A stretch of DNA of 64,000 nt from Granulosicoccus sp964435305. GTDB lineage: Bacteria; Pseudomonadota; Gammaproteobacteria; Granulosicoccales; Granulosicoccaceae. Of the stretch, positions 50,619-60,279 are shown piece after piece. Position 1 is the first letter of the stretch, and the number at the start of each line of letters is the position of its first letter. The DNA lies in NCBI GenBank assembly GCA_964435305.1, contig CAYSZH010000004.1, forward strand, positions 1 to 64,000, given 5' to 3'. Both the position numbers and the translations under genes were made by a program. The notes below the pieces were generated by a model. It had not been told where the DNA came from. It ran no database searches and was given only the letters and a program-made list of their open reading frames with translations.

Positions 50619-52127
50619 TTAAGAGCCGGTTTTCTTTTGGCGACGCGCCATTTTCTTTTGCTGAATTTCAGATGATGCCAGCGGGTACACAACACCGCTC
50701 TGGACTCTTGATGAGTCACCTTCAATGATTTGCCCAGCTTGACTTTGATCGCTGGCGAGACGTTTTTGGAGCCTTGATTTAAGCGCTCGGCGATGCTCAC
50801 GATCGGATGCATTAGTCGCCTGTTTTTCTCGGGTGCGCTTATGCAAAGGCGAGGGCACAGGGTTGAACGCACCTGCAGTTGCCGATGCGGTGATATTGAT
50901 CTGCTGCAGCATGCTAATGGGCAATGCGATAAAAAAGATCCAATACAGCTCCCGGTTAACTACCAGGCGGGCTTCCGAGTAATTACTAACCAGCAGTGCA
51001 ACGGTAAAGCCCAGAACAAATAAGACACCTGCTTGCTGCCTTTGGTACTGGCAGTAGAATATTTCAATGAGCTGTTGAAAAATCATTAGCACTGCAAGAA
51101 AGGTCAGTGGTAACCCGATCTCTGAAGCTAGCTGCAACAGTCCATTGTGTGCGTGGAAAACTGTCCAGGTAAAATCGGTTAGGGTTTTTTGAATCCACAG
51201 CGAGTTACCAGTGGGGTACCAAATGGTGCCGTACCCAAAGCCAGTTAAAGGCTTTTGCATTATCAGTTGCCAAGTCTGACTCCACACTTCGCCACGCCCG
51301 GTCAGGTCACCGGAGCGACCAATCAATTCAGCAGTATTGATGTTGTATATCGCCATGCCAACCACAGCTGTACACAAAGTGCCTAATATCAGCATGGAGA
51401 TAAGGCCGAGGTCAAAGCGACGCGCAATATAGAAATAGCTCATTAGCATGGCACTTATGATCATCGCCAGTAATGATGTTGCTGATACCGTAAACATAAG
51501 AACCACAATGCCACTTGCGATACCAATAAAGGCCAGGGCTTTTTTACCCAGTGTTTGCATATTGCCCATAACAACGGCGCACAAGAGCACAGTAATGGCG
51601 GCCCAAAAGCCCAATGTGTTCTTGGATGTCATCACGCCGCGCCAAACAAGCCGGCCCTCGTAGTTTTCGATACCAATATCAGGGGCAAAAACAGCGGCCC
51701 CCATGCTGGCAATCATCAGTAAAGACATAACAACAGCCGATACCGATAAAATACGCATGAGAGGAATAGTAAATCCGATATAGAATGCGATGATGCTACT
51801 GCCTACCAAGTGGACAGTACGTTCCATTGTAAGTGCTGCATCGATAGACCACATTGCGGAAAAAGCCGTGCCCACCAATAGCACGACCAGTAGTAATCGA
51901 TAGCGTACTAGCCAGGTAATCCAGTTGATGCCAAAGTTACTGATCAAGCCAACAAAGGACATCACGTACAGCATACCCCACAGCATATTGACTGTGGGTT
52001 CCAGCGATGGTGATAAGCGATACACCAGCGACAGGCTTGTGCTGGTGCCCTGCACAAGAACGAGCAGCAATACCAGCAAAGACATCAGCGATGCTCGATA
52101 AGCTGTTTGGTAAGTAGCCAGTGACAT
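50619..52127 (-). CDS. O-antigen ligase/polymerase family protein (Wzy/ExoQ-like)
   Basis: Polytopic membrane protein of 502 aa with about 11-12 TM segments in the first 415 residues and a polar, basic, lysine/arginine-rich tail of about 85 residues. The Wzy_C-type large periplasmic loop contains TGRGEVWSQTWQLI and FGYGTIWYPTGNS, then FHAHNGLLQLASEIGLP, all characteristic of the O-antigen ligase/ExoQ family. It likely polymerises flipped lipid-linked repeats. It starts on the same base where the GT2 gene ends (52127), so the genes are coupled. The basic tail is longer than usual. Confidence 0.88.
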   Translation of the reverse strand: MSLATYQTAYRASLMSLLVLLLVLVQGTSTSLSLVYRLSPSLEPTVNMLWGMLYVMSFVGLISNFGINWITWLVRYRLLLVVLLVGTAFSAMWSIDAALTMERTVHLVGSSIIAFYIGFTIPLMRILSVSAVVMSLLMIASMGAAVFAPDIGIENYEGRLVWRGVMTSKNTLGFWAAITVLLCAVVMGNMQTLGKKALAFIGIASGIVVLMFTVSATSLLAMIISAMLMSYFYIARRFDLGLISMLILGTLCTAVVGMAIYNINTAELIGRSGDLTGRGEVWSQTWQLIMQKPLTGFGYGTIWYPTGNSLWIQKTLTDFTWTVFHAHNGLLQLASEIGLPLTFLAVLMIFQQLIEIFYCQYQRQQAGVLFVLGFTVALLVSNYSEARLVVNRELYWIFFIALPISMLQQINITASATAGAFNPVPSPLHKRTREKQATNASDREHRRALKSRLQKRLASDQSQAGQIIEGDSSRVQSGVVYPLASSEIQQKKMARRQKKTGS

Positions 52128-53074
52128 TACTTTTCCAATGCTTGTAATGATTGGCCACGAAAGCGTACGTACTGATCAACCAGTTTGCGATAAAAGCGCG
52201 GTGCATAGTTTTGCACCATCTGCCGGCAGATGCCCAATGCACTCATGGCATTGTGTTTGCGCGCATTGATCAGTAATTTGAAGCTTTCTATTGGGTTGGT
52301 TCGCGCTTTGGACACACTTTCAAAACGTGCCCGAAAGCCTGCCCATGCGGCATCGCTCATATTGGCTTTTTGCGTATCCATCCAGGTAAAAAAATTGGTG
52401 TACTTTTCCGATGAACCGCTAAAGATTGGAAGTTGTGATAGCGCATTTGGGCTCATGATGTCCGCGTAGAGTGTTTTAGGGTTCTCCAGCATGACAAAGC
52501 CTGTACCGGTCTGCCAGCAATCTATGGCGAACTGATCGTTATCGCCAAAGGTGACGTTCTCATCCCAACTGACCTTAAGTGCTAGTGCACGCGGGATAAC
52601 CATGGTACTGGTTTGTATGAAAGCACCGTGTACGTACAAGTAATCGTAGATAGATTCTTCAGCTGCCATCGCTCTGCCTGGCTTAACCCAATAGCGACCG
52701 ACACCGCGATCAACAATGATCTGGCTATAAACGAGTTTGTCTGGAGATTGCTGGTAGATTTTGTCCACTTCGGTTAAAAAATCGGGATACCAAATGTCAT
52801 CTGAATCCAGAAAGGCAATGTATTGTCCCTGTGCTTTTCGCATTCCGTGATTTCGCGCAGCTGCAGGGCCAGCGTTTTCTTGTTCAACGATGACAAGCCG
52901 TGGGTCGTCTATCGCGCGTAACACCTCAAGCGTATTATCTGTTGATCCGTCATCCACGATGACCACTTCCAGATCGCTCATGTCTTGCTCGAAACAACTG
53001 CGCAAAGTATCGCTTACCGATTCGGCACCATTGTAGGTTGGTATGACGATAGAGTAGCGTGGCAATGAGCTCAT
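52127..53074 (-). CDS. Family 2 glycosyltransferase
   Basis: Cytoplasmic GT-A transferase of 315 aa adding one sugar of the exopolysaccharide repeat. Motifs: YSIVIPTYNGAESVSDTLRS (about 6-25), VVIVDDGSTDNT (nucleotide Asp), GPAAARNHGM and the DxD metal site in AFLDSDDIWYPDF (about 92). The C-terminus is amphipathic, ending VRFRGQSLQALEK, and may contact the membrane. It shares one base with the genes on each side, showing tight translational coupling in the operon. Confidence 0.92.
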   Translation of the reverse strand: MSSLPRYSIVIPTYNGAESVSDTLRSCFEQDMSDLEVVIVDDGSTDNTLEVLRAIDDPRLVIVEQENAGPAAARNHGMRKAQGQYIAFLDSDDIWYPDFLTEVDKIYQQSPDKLVYSQIIVDRGVGRYWVKPGRAMAAEESIYDYLYVHGAFIQTSTMVIPRALALKVSWDENVTFGDNDQFAIDCWQTGTGFVMLENPKTLYADIMSPNALSQLPIFSGSSEKYTNFFTWMDTQKANMSDAAWAGFRARFESVSKARTNPIESFKLLINARKHNAMSALGICRQMVQNYAPRFYRKLVDQYVRFRGQSLQALEK

Positions 53075-53985
53075 TAGTGGCCTTCTCCACGAATCGTGGC
53101 ACGGTTTAGATGGGCGGTAAATTTACCCCAAAATTTCCAGCGCAACAGTTGCGCTTTCTCGCGTGACTGTGCATGTACCAGACCAATTAACGACAACAGC
53201 ATCGCAACCGTGAACAAGGCGACAGTTTTTAGACACCGCACACTAGAATTTTTGACACCTGGCTGCAGCATTTGCATCACGCGCACACGCGAATTGGCAA
53301 TGTTGACAACACGTTCTTTTAGCCAGGCTTGTGATAATCGGTTTGCAGGTACGGCTTCATGCACAATCGCGTTTGCGGCCCAGTGCATGCGCGCACCTTT
53401 TTGAGCAAGCTGGGTAAAAAACGCTAGATCTTCTCCGCCAGACAAGCTGAAGGCAGGATGAAAATACGTTGGTGTAAGCTCCGCGATCGTACTGGCGCGA
53501 ATCAGGAAATTCCCCGCCGCTTCCAATTGGCAGGCAGCGCCGTCGGCAACAGTCAGTTCAGCACCGTAGTAGGGATTATTTTTAATCGCTGCATCGGTGC
53601 CCTCAGGAAATACAGAGCGTGTTGGTCCGCCAACAATATCAGCTGCTGTTTCGCCTTGTATACGCAACAGTTCTTTTAGCCATTGCGGTTCGGGTTGTTC
53701 ATCATCATCCAGAAAAGCCAGAAAATCTGGTTGAAGCCGAAGGGCGTTTTCAACTGCAGCGTTACGCGCATGCGAAATACCGGCTTGAGGCTGTAGCACA
53801 GCCTGTACTTGAAATGGATAGCTTGCTGGTAGTGATTCACAAACCGCCATCCCTTGTGCATCTGCATGATTATCGATTACGACTATTTGAATATCAGTGG
53901 CGTTATCAAGTTGTGCAACAGCTTGCAACAGTTCATGTAAGCCGTCAGGTCTTTTGTATGTGCAAATACACAGTACGGTTTTCAC
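53074..53985 (-). CDS. Family 2 glycosyltransferase with C-terminal membrane segment
   Basis: GT-A transferase of 303 aa. Motifs: VLCICTYKRPDGLHELL, IQIVVIDNHAD, GISHARNAAVE and the DxD-type AFLDDDEQPEPQWL (about 92), then the acceptor-side FSLSGGEDLAFFTQL (about 185). A hydrophobic helix near residues 252-270 (VALFTVAMLLSLIGLVHA) probably anchors it. Catalysis on a lipid-linked intermediate is expected. It overlaps the flippase gene by four bases and the next GT2 gene by one. Confidence 0.9.
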   Translation of the reverse strand: MKTVLCICTYKRPDGLHELLQAVAQLDNATDIQIVVIDNHADAQGMAVCESLPASYPFQVQAVLQPQAGISHARNAAVENALRLQPDFLAFLDDDEQPEPQWLKELLRIQGETAADIVGGPTRSVFPEGTDAAIKNNPYYGAELTVADGAACQLEAAGNFLIRASTIAELTPTYFHPAFSLSGGEDLAFFTQLAQKGARMHWAANAIVHEAVPANRLSQAWLKERVVNIANSRVRVMQMLQPGVKNSSVRCLKTVALFTVAMLLSLIGLVHAQSREKAQLLRWKFWGKFTAHLNRATIRGEGH

Positions 53986-55304
53986 TGACTGTCCCTGTCA
54001 AGATGGCGAAGCATGATCCGGATAAGGTAAACAGCCATGAAGCATTCCGCCGCCATGATGCCAAGCAGCGTAAATTCGGGGTTCACAAAATACAGTAATA
54101 AAGAGACCAGTACGCCACTGATGATGGCACCGTATACACTGGCCATGGCAAGAATTCGAAAATCTCTCATCGCTTGTAGTGCTGCACTAGGCGCATTGTA
54201 AATAGCCGCAAAAAAGGTGATAAGCGACCACATACAAACGATCAGACCCATGGGTTGTTCAGCATACTTTTTTGCGTACAAGAGTTCGTGAATGAACGGC
54301 CACGAAAGATACAGTGCCAGTGCCAGCATCAAAACCGCAACACCCATCAGTACACTGGTTTTTTTAATTTGTTTTTTTACAGCTTCAAAACGATTGTCTG
54401 ACAGTGCCATGGCGAGTTCAGGTTTTACCATGTTTTGCCAGGTAAGTAGTGCTACCCGAACAGGCCCAAAAAGTACCATTCCAGCCGCTAAAGGTGCGAA
54501 GGCGTTGGGCCCGTTAAACCACGTGATAATTAAACTATGTGCTTGCGCCAGAAACAATGTGGTCAGTGCTCCTACCAGTGCCCAACGTGACTGCAGCCAT
54601 ACGGTGGCGTAGCCACTGAGTTTTGCTATTGATATCCATTGACGCTTAAGTCCATGCAAACGCCAGCGCTCAACAAACATAGCCACAAGATTGGATAGTG
54701 CCAGTGCTATCAGTGCATGATCAACAGTAATGGTTGCGCCGGCTAACCACAGGCCCAAAATGATGAGCACACCGGCAACAATATAGGTGATGTCACCTGT
54801 GGCAGTGATTAATGGTTTTAGCCGGGCGTAGTTAAAGCTACGACTAAATTGCCTTGCAGCGTACACAGCTACAAATACAGTGACACTTAAGGTTGTGCTG
54901 GTAGCCGTATCACCTACCCATACATAAGCCACACCTGCCAATAGCAGCACGACAAAAAGCAGCAAGTTCAGCGTGCTGAACAAAGCCTCTTGTTGCAAGC
55001 GCTCATCCTCATCTTTGATGATGGGTGTGTAGACGGTTAGTGGTGTTGATATCAGTGCATTGTTAATTGCGGATGCAAACATCGCCAGAACAAATGCATA
55101 GGCGAAAATGCCGTAGTCATAGAGTGACAATACACGGATTAGGAATAGGTTAAGCGCAAAATGAAATGCACTGACACCCGCCTGTGCGCCAACAGACAAT
55201 AGGTATTTTGAGGTCACTAATGACCAAATTCGCGAAAATATAGATGCACTGCTGCTACCGTCAGTTCCACTTTGCATAGCGGCAAATCGTCCAGCTAAGC
55301 TCAT
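53982..55304 (-). CDS. Polysaccharide flippase (Wzx-like)
   Basis: MOP-superfamily exporter of 440 aa with about 12 TM segments, moving undecaprenyl-PP-linked repeat units across the inner membrane. The first helix pair contains LLSVGAQAGVSAFHFALNLFLIR and the following LSLYDYGIFAYAFVL, typical of PST/Wzx proteins. Later WLQSRWALVGALTTLFLAQAHS and the mid-chain FGPVRVALLTWQNMVKPE fit as well. Overlaps by four bases both the upstream WecG/TagA gene and the downstream GT2 gene. Confidence 0.88.
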   Translation of the reverse strand: MSLAGRFAAMQSGTDGSSSASIFSRIWSLVTSKYLLSVGAQAGVSAFHFALNLFLIRVLSLYDYGIFAYAFVLAMFASAINNALISTPLTVYTPIIKDEDERLQQEALFSTLNLLLFVVLLLAGVAYVWVGDTATSTTLSVTVFVAVYAARQFSRSFNYARLKPLITATGDITYIVAGVLIILGLWLAGATITVDHALIALALSNLVAMFVERWRLHGLKRQWISIAKLSGYATVWLQSRWALVGALTTLFLAQAHSLIITWFNGPNAFAPLAAGMVLFGPVRVALLTWQNMVKPELAMALSDNRFEAVKKQIKKTSVLMGVAVLMLALALYLSWPFIHELLYAKKYAEQPMGLIVCMWSLITFFAAIYNAPSAALQAMRDFRILAMASVYGAIISGVLVSLLLYFVNPEFTLLGIMAAECFMAVYLIRIMLRHLDRDSQ

Positions 55305-56107
55305 TCTGCCACGGCTCTTCGACGCAGCTTTGACATCACCCAGTTGCGCGCGAGATAGCCCGCTAAAATGACCGGCTCACACAAATAACGAAAAGCAAAG
55401 CGGCGTGGATTTTCAATCAAGCGATAGCTCCATTCCAATCCAGTGCGACCCATCCAGCGAGGAGGCGTTTTAACTGCGCCGGCAACGTATTCCATACAGG
55501 CACCGCAGGTGAGTACCGCTGGCACTTGAATTTGCGCTCTGTGCGCATGCAGCCATGCCTCCTGCTTAGGTGCGCCAAAGCCCACCAGAAGTAGATCGGT
55601 CCCGAATTCGTTCACGCCTTTTATAACCTTCAGACTGTCTTCACTTTGTGCGCTGAGGTCAAAATAGCCGTCATGCCCACTGATTTGTATACCGGGCACG
55701 GCAGCACGTATTTTTTCCAAAGCATTGTTCTGGATATCGGCACTTTGGCCGAGATGATAAACGCGCCAGTTGTTTTCCTGTGCCTGTTTCATCATGGGCA
55801 TGATGAAGTCCACGTAGGTTAGCCTGTGATCGCGAGTAAGCGCTTCACCAAAGAGTTTGTACAACCAGACAATCGGCATCCCATCAACCAGCACAGTGCA
55901 GTTCTCGTAATACGTACGCAGGTCTGCTGAGCGAAAGTAACTGTAAAGCGAATGAAGATTATGGTACAAAATCGTACTTGGTTCACGTTTTTCAACGCTG
56001 TGTTTTATTAAGCCTAAGTAATCGTCGAGCGTGCCTGGATGCGCAAAAAATCCGAGTAGATTGCGCTGCTGCAAGCCTGTAGGGGTACTGGCCATAAGGT
56101 TTCTCAA
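55301..56107 (-). CDS. WecG/TagA/CpsF family glycosyltransferase (GT26)
   Basis: Peripheral membrane GT26 enzyme of 268 aa. Hallmarks are TVLVDGMPIVWLYKLFG (about 82-98), YVDFIMPMM, VYHLGQSADIQNNAL, DLLLVGFGAPKQEAWLH (about 170-186), and TCGACMEYVAGAVKTPPRWMGRTGLEW. Family members transfer HexNAc, ManNAcA or glucose residues to lipid-linked sugar acceptors. It is expected to add the second sugar after the ExoY-like enzyme. There is a 280-base gap to the ExoY-like gene, so it may have its own promoter. Confidence 0.92.
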   Translation of the reverse strand: MRNLMASTPTGLQQRNLLGFFAHPGTLDDYLGLIKHSVEKREPSTILYHNLHSLYSYFRSADLRTYYENCTVLVDGMPIVWLYKLFGEALTRDHRLTYVDFIMPMMKQAQENNWRVYHLGQSADIQNNALEKIRAAVPGIQISGHDGYFDLSAQSEDSLKVIKGVNEFGTDLLLVGFGAPKQEAWLHAHRAQIQVPAVLTCGACMEYVAGAVKTPPRWMGRTGLEWSYRLIENPRRFAFRYLCEPVILAGYLARNWVMSKLRRRAVAE

Positions 56108-56387
56108 CTATTAGATCGCTGGATCGACACAATGCACACCCCAATCCGATAACCAATGGCTATATGAGGCCTGCGAAAAATTGTGCACATAAAAAAAGCG
56201 GCTATCGGCAAAAGTGAGAATTTCTCCAATTACCGATGCCGCCTTGGGATCGTTTTTTCAGTTTTGCCTGCGTGAATTAGGCTAGTTGTATCAGGGGCCC
56301 TTTATGCCCTTTTTATGTTTTGCTATTGTCAAAAATCGGACAAGTGTTAAGTCTATAGTTAGCAGCCACATGTGCTGCTGCGGAAGC

Positions 56388-57170
56388 TCAATAGGCGTTT
56401 TCGTGCGTCCAGCCTTTAAATACCGTCATCAAAAGGATTTTCGCATCGAGGAAAATGCTCCAGTGCTTGATGTAGTAACGATCGTGTTCAATGCGTCCTA
56501 CCATATCACTGACTTTGCTTGTCTCGCCTCTGAACCCATTAATTTGCGCCCAGCCAGTTATGCCTGGCTTTACTGCGTATCGTGAGTTCAACGCTGGGAT
56601 AACGTATTTGAAGTCTTCATCCAATTTAATTGGATGTGGACGAGGACCCACGAGCGACATGGAGCCTTGAATTACATTAAACAGCTGTGGCAGTTCATCC
56701 AGGCTGGTGCGGCGCAGAAAAGCGCCTACTCGAGTGATGCGTGGATCGTCTTTTTGAGCTTGACGGAATACAGCGCTTCCATCCTGATACATCGTACGAA
56801 ATTTAAATACTTTGATGATCTCACGGTTACGGCCACTGCGAGCCTGACAAAACAGGGCTGGCCCAGTGCTGTCGAGTTTAATGATGATTGAAATTAGAGC
56901 CATCAGTGGGAACAGCAGGATCAAAGCAATTGATCCGAGAATGAAATCTTCGGCACGTTTCAGTGCTGCACTGATGCCTGAAATAGGCTTGAGTGTGCTG
57001 TTGTCAACCGTGACAAGAGAACGCCAGTGACTTTCACTGGTGATATCTTCGATAACTGCCGAGTTAGCGGAATCAGCTCCTGCTGAAAGCTCGATTTTGT
57101 TGTTATTTTTGTTAAGAACTTTGGCGCTGGACACCGTTTTCTCCTTGATCTGAAATCTGTGGCTAACCAC
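56388..57170 (-). CDS. Initiating sugar-phosphate transferase (ExoY-like)
   Basis: Polyisoprenyl-phosphate hexose-1-phosphate transferase, 260 aa. It starts repeat synthesis by loading a sugar phosphate, likely galactose or glucose, on undecaprenyl phosphate. One reentrant TM segment (ILGSIALILLFPLMALISII, about 72-91) precedes the catalytic region with KVFKFRTMYQDG, DPRITRVGAFLRRTSLDELP (essential Asp-Glu), SLVGPRPHP and KPGITGWAQINGFRG. It lacks the four-TM N-terminal domain of WbaP/WcaJ, so it is of the short ExoY type. The first 65 residues are polar and variable. It follows the Wzc-like gene by 155 bases. Confidence 0.93.
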   Translation of the reverse strand: MVSHRFQIKEKTVSSAKVLNKNNNKIELSAGADSANSAVIEDITSESHWRSLVTVDNSTLKPISGISAALKRAEDFILGSIALILLFPLMALISIIIKLDSTGPALFCQARSGRNREIIKVFKFRTMYQDGSAVFRQAQKDDPRITRVGAFLRRTSLDELPQLFNVIQGSMSLVGPRPHPIKLDEDFKYVIPALNSRYAVKPGITGWAQINGFRGETSKVSDMVGRIEHDRYYIKHWSIFLDAKILLMTVFKGWTHENAY

Positions 57171-57324
57171 AATATACGATGTTCATTTTAACCTTAAAAC
57201 TACGCTAATCACTCTATTCGCGCATGTTATTGTCACATCAATTCACAAGTCGTGCACATTTCTGAGGAATAACTAATCGAAATGGCGATTGGTTTCCAAA
57301 TACGCTTTGCCAAACAATAGAAGT

Positions 57325-59637
57325 TTAGTCGATCTGCTCACGATAGTACGCATAATGTCGCGGTGTTGGGGCGGAAGAGCCGTTTAGAATGCACCCATTC
57401 ACTCGTACACCCGAGAACGACAAGCGCTTGAGTGATTCCGCCAGCTGTGGTTCCTTCACTTCGCCTTCCTTCACTACCATGATAGTACTTCCCGCGTGTT
57501 TGCCAAGTGCAGCCGCCGTGGCGACGCTTAAAACCGGCGGTGTATCGATAATGGCGATATCAAATCGCGGAGCAACAACTTGCATGAAAGCCCCAAATTC
57601 TTTGTCACTGGGCATTTCTCTACCGACCTCGCCGCCCATAAAACCACGCGGTATACAGTATAGGTTAGGAACGGAAGTTGGTTTGACTGTTTCTTTTAAT
57701 TCGGATTTACCTCGTACTACTTCAGGCAATCCGGGGCCGACTTTGAGTCCAAGGCTTTTGTGCATTTGCCCGCGCTGATAATCGGCATCAATTAGCAGTA
57801 CGCGCTTACCAGCCTGCGCAAGCAGAACCGCCAGGTTCATGCTGACGAAAGATTTACCCATGCTAGGCAATGGGCTAGTAATCATCAACACATTATTGGC
57901 GGCACCGTCCATAACATCTTCGAGCATGGAACGCAGTCCACGCAGGTTTTCAATCGAGTAGTCTTCGGGTTTGCTCAGTGCCAGTACGTTGCTGTCAGCT
58001 GGTGCTAAAGCGTTACTGCTTGAATTGGCGCTTGGCAGGAGTTTTCTTGGATCAACTACGGCCGCTGTTCCCAAACGCTTCTGCGCATTACTTTTAGGGA
58101 TATTCATGAATACCGGTAAACCCGAGGACCGCTCAAGCGATTCCTGATCGGATATCACGGTTGACAGTGCTGATCGTAAGGTCAGATAAAGCATATACAA
58201 AAACAGAGTAGCAAGCGTTCCACCGACCATGGCAAGCAGTGGGTTTGGGGAAATTGGCTTGCGAGGCGTTAGCGCGCGATCCCATAAGCTCACCTGACTG
58301 ACAAATGCTTTTTGGTCACGTTCTAGTGTATTGAGTGTCTCGCGTGTTTCGTTAAACAATGCGAGGGCGGTGTCAACATCGTTTTCAAGTACTGCAAGCT
58401 CTCGCTCTGTATTTGGTGCAGCTCTGACTCTGCCACGATATTTGTTGAGCTCCGCTTCTACCTCGGTGATGTCCTTGAGCATGCGCTTGGAGTCGGGATG
58501 ATCATTGGTATAACGAGCGCTTTTTTGCCGATATTCAATTTGCAGCTCCGAGAGCTGAGCTTCCAGGCGGTCAATTTGATTAAGCAGGTTGTTGACTTGA
58601 GCCGGTTGCGAGAAACTGCCACGCCGGTTTCGATAATCTGCCAAGGCGGCCTGCGCGGCGAGATAGTCAGCTTCAACCGCTGGCAGACTCTCTCTATAAA
58701 AATCCAGTTTGGTGGTCGCGCCACGGCGTTCAGCATTGAGTTTTACATCGCGATATTCCTGCGCGATGGCGTTAAGTAAGTCAGCGGTTTGCTGTGGATC
58801 CTGGCCACGAAGCTTGATGTTGATCATGCTTGATTGGGCATCAGAGGTCTCGGTAATCAAGCTTTCGCTTAAGCCGGAAATCGTTGTTTGCAGCGATTGT
58901 TTGGTGATGTTGAACTGCATACCTGTCGCCGCTTTAAGCTCTACAACCATAAGACGCAGAGGCGTATACGGTGGTAAATCAACGACGATATTTTCGCCTC
59001 TGGAGGCGCTTTCAATCACGGTCCGGCCGTCACGCTCCAGCGAGAACTGCTGATTACCCAAGGCTGTGAGTGTTAGAGGCGTGTCTTCCCATTCCCTGGG
59101 CACCTCAAACGTGGCAACGTCTAGCGAAGACGGTTGCCATTGATAGCCTTTGGCAAAATCAAGGCCCCCAATCCAGTTTCCCAGCGCTGGTACTCGCAGG
59201 GCGACATCACTCAGGACAGGTATTTTATTGGCTGAGATGTTCGTCGCCAGGTTATTGATGTCGACAACAGGTTTCAGTACTTTTCTGGAGCGAAGAATGT
59301 TGGATTCTTCTTTCAAATCTTGTGGCGGCACCCATGCCGGCGTTTCATTATTATTTGCAACATTACCGGTATCCGATACTTCTAACAGCGTCGATGCTTC
59401 GTAGGTTGGCGCTTTACTTATCAAATAGAGTGTCGCCAACCCAATACCTAGCAACAGGGTAATAAGCAGCCCGAGCTTGTGACGGAGCAACAAGCGTAAA
59501 TACTCTTTCGCATCGCTGGTTGCGGGCACCGTGGCATAGCCTTGCATATGTGCACCTGATTGCATGTAGTTCACTGTTTTCATTGCTTTTTGCTCATCCG
59601 TCCTGTCGGCGGAGCTGGCTGATCCTGCGACGGCCAA
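57325..59637 (-). CDS. Wzc-like polysaccharide co-polymerase and tyrosine autokinase
   Basis: Inner-membrane chain-length regulator fused to a BY-kinase, 770 aa. TM1 (LGLLITLLLGIGLATLYLI, about 53-71), a large periplasmic Wzz domain with coiled coils (about 75-480), the Pro-rich TM2 entry TPRKPISPNPLLAMVGG, then a cytoplasmic kinase. Kinase motifs: Walker A in TSPLPSMGKSF (about 585), Walker A' VLLIDADYQRG (about 614), Walker B IAIIDTPPVL (about 697). The C-terminal tyrosine cluster is short (RHYAYYREQID, three Tyr). It controls polymer length and export with an outer-membrane Wza-like channel, which is not encoded here. It is the first gene of the cluster. Confidence 0.92.
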   Translation of the reverse strand: MAVAGSASSADRTDEQKAMKTVNYMQSGAHMQGYATVPATSDAKEYLRLLLRHKLGLLITLLLGIGLATLYLISKAPTYEASTLLEVSDTGNVANNNETPAWVPPQDLKEESNILRSRKVLKPVVDINNLATNISANKIPVLSDVALRVPALGNWIGGLDFAKGYQWQPSSLDVATFEVPREWEDTPLTLTALGNQQFSLERDGRTVIESASRGENIVVDLPPYTPLRLMVVELKAATGMQFNITKQSLQTTISGLSESLITETSDAQSSMINIKLRGQDPQQTADLLNAIAQEYRDVKLNAERRGATTKLDFYRESLPAVEADYLAAQAALADYRNRRGSFSQPAQVNNLLNQIDRLEAQLSELQIEYRQKSARYTNDHPDSKRMLKDITEVEAELNKYRGRVRAAPNTERELAVLENDVDTALALFNETRETLNTLERDQKAFVSQVSLWDRALTPRKPISPNPLLAMVGGTLATLFLYMLYLTLRSALSTVISDQESLERSSGLPVFMNIPKSNAQKRLGTAAVVDPRKLLPSANSSSNALAPADSNVLALSKPEDYSIENLRGLRSMLEDVMDGAANNVLMITSPLPSMGKSFVSMNLAVLLAQAGKRVLLIDADYQRGQMHKSLGLKVGPGLPEVVRGKSELKETVKPTSVPNLYCIPRGFMGGEVGREMPSDKEFGAFMQVVAPRFDIAIIDTPPVLSVATAAALGKHAGSTIMVVKEGEVKEPQLAESLKRLSFSGVRVNGCILNGSSAPTPRHYAYYREQID

Positions 59638-60279
59638 AGGGCAAGTATAGAAGCCAGTTCCAAACTTGCCTGTATGGCGCTATTTTAAAACCTGTTCAAA
59701 AGCGACGTGCCGGTCTTGTCGTGTGGTTTCTTATACACGCAAACCGCCTATGCAGGAGCTTGCTAAACGTCAGGTCGTGGCCGAAATTGTATCAATTCAG
59801 CCCATATTGTTTGTGACGTTGTATTAACAATCTATCCAGCGATTCTTTCGCTGCATTGCAAACCACTTTTGAAAACAGGTTTAACCGCAAATCACGCAGG
59901 AAACATTTTCCTTGGCTGCCAGCCATCTAATACGTGTCTGTATACTCATTTACGGCCATCTGGCCGGCTCCAAGAGCGCTATCATTGGACTTAGCGCCTT
60001 GCGAGGCCAGAAATGTGAAGTTCCTCGCCGAACTTGCAAGGTTTAACATGTGTAAAAAGTACCTGTTCCAACTCCAAAAACTGGGTGCATCCATTGTTGC
60101 TGGATGATGTAATACGGTTTAGAAAGGATGAGATTTGGCTTTTTCTGCTGCCAACCCAAAATTTCCGAGCCGGTGCATCTATCAAACTCCCGTGCCAATC
60201 CCAATTTCCGGACCGAATTTGGACTGGTAGCAACAGTCATTACACTCAGTTCCACAGAAGATGCCCATGATCAGAGCCA
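59638..60279. other. Divergent intergenic region upstream of the exopolysaccharide cluster
   Basis: About 640 bases between the Wzc-like gene and the AttH-like gene. Frames on both strands around 60000-60270 overlap each other and show no domain or codon bias. A small dyad GCGCTA-(10)-TAGCGC is at 59976-59997. No JUMPstart/ops element of the enterobacterial kind was recognised. The size suggests complex regulation of polysaccharide synthesis or a small RNA. Confidence 0.4.

Noticed and set aside
56361..56380. AGCAGC..GCTGCT stem after the ExoY-like gene as its terminator
   Set aside because: Stem is acceptable, but the following minus-strand bases are not U-rich and the operon seems to continue.
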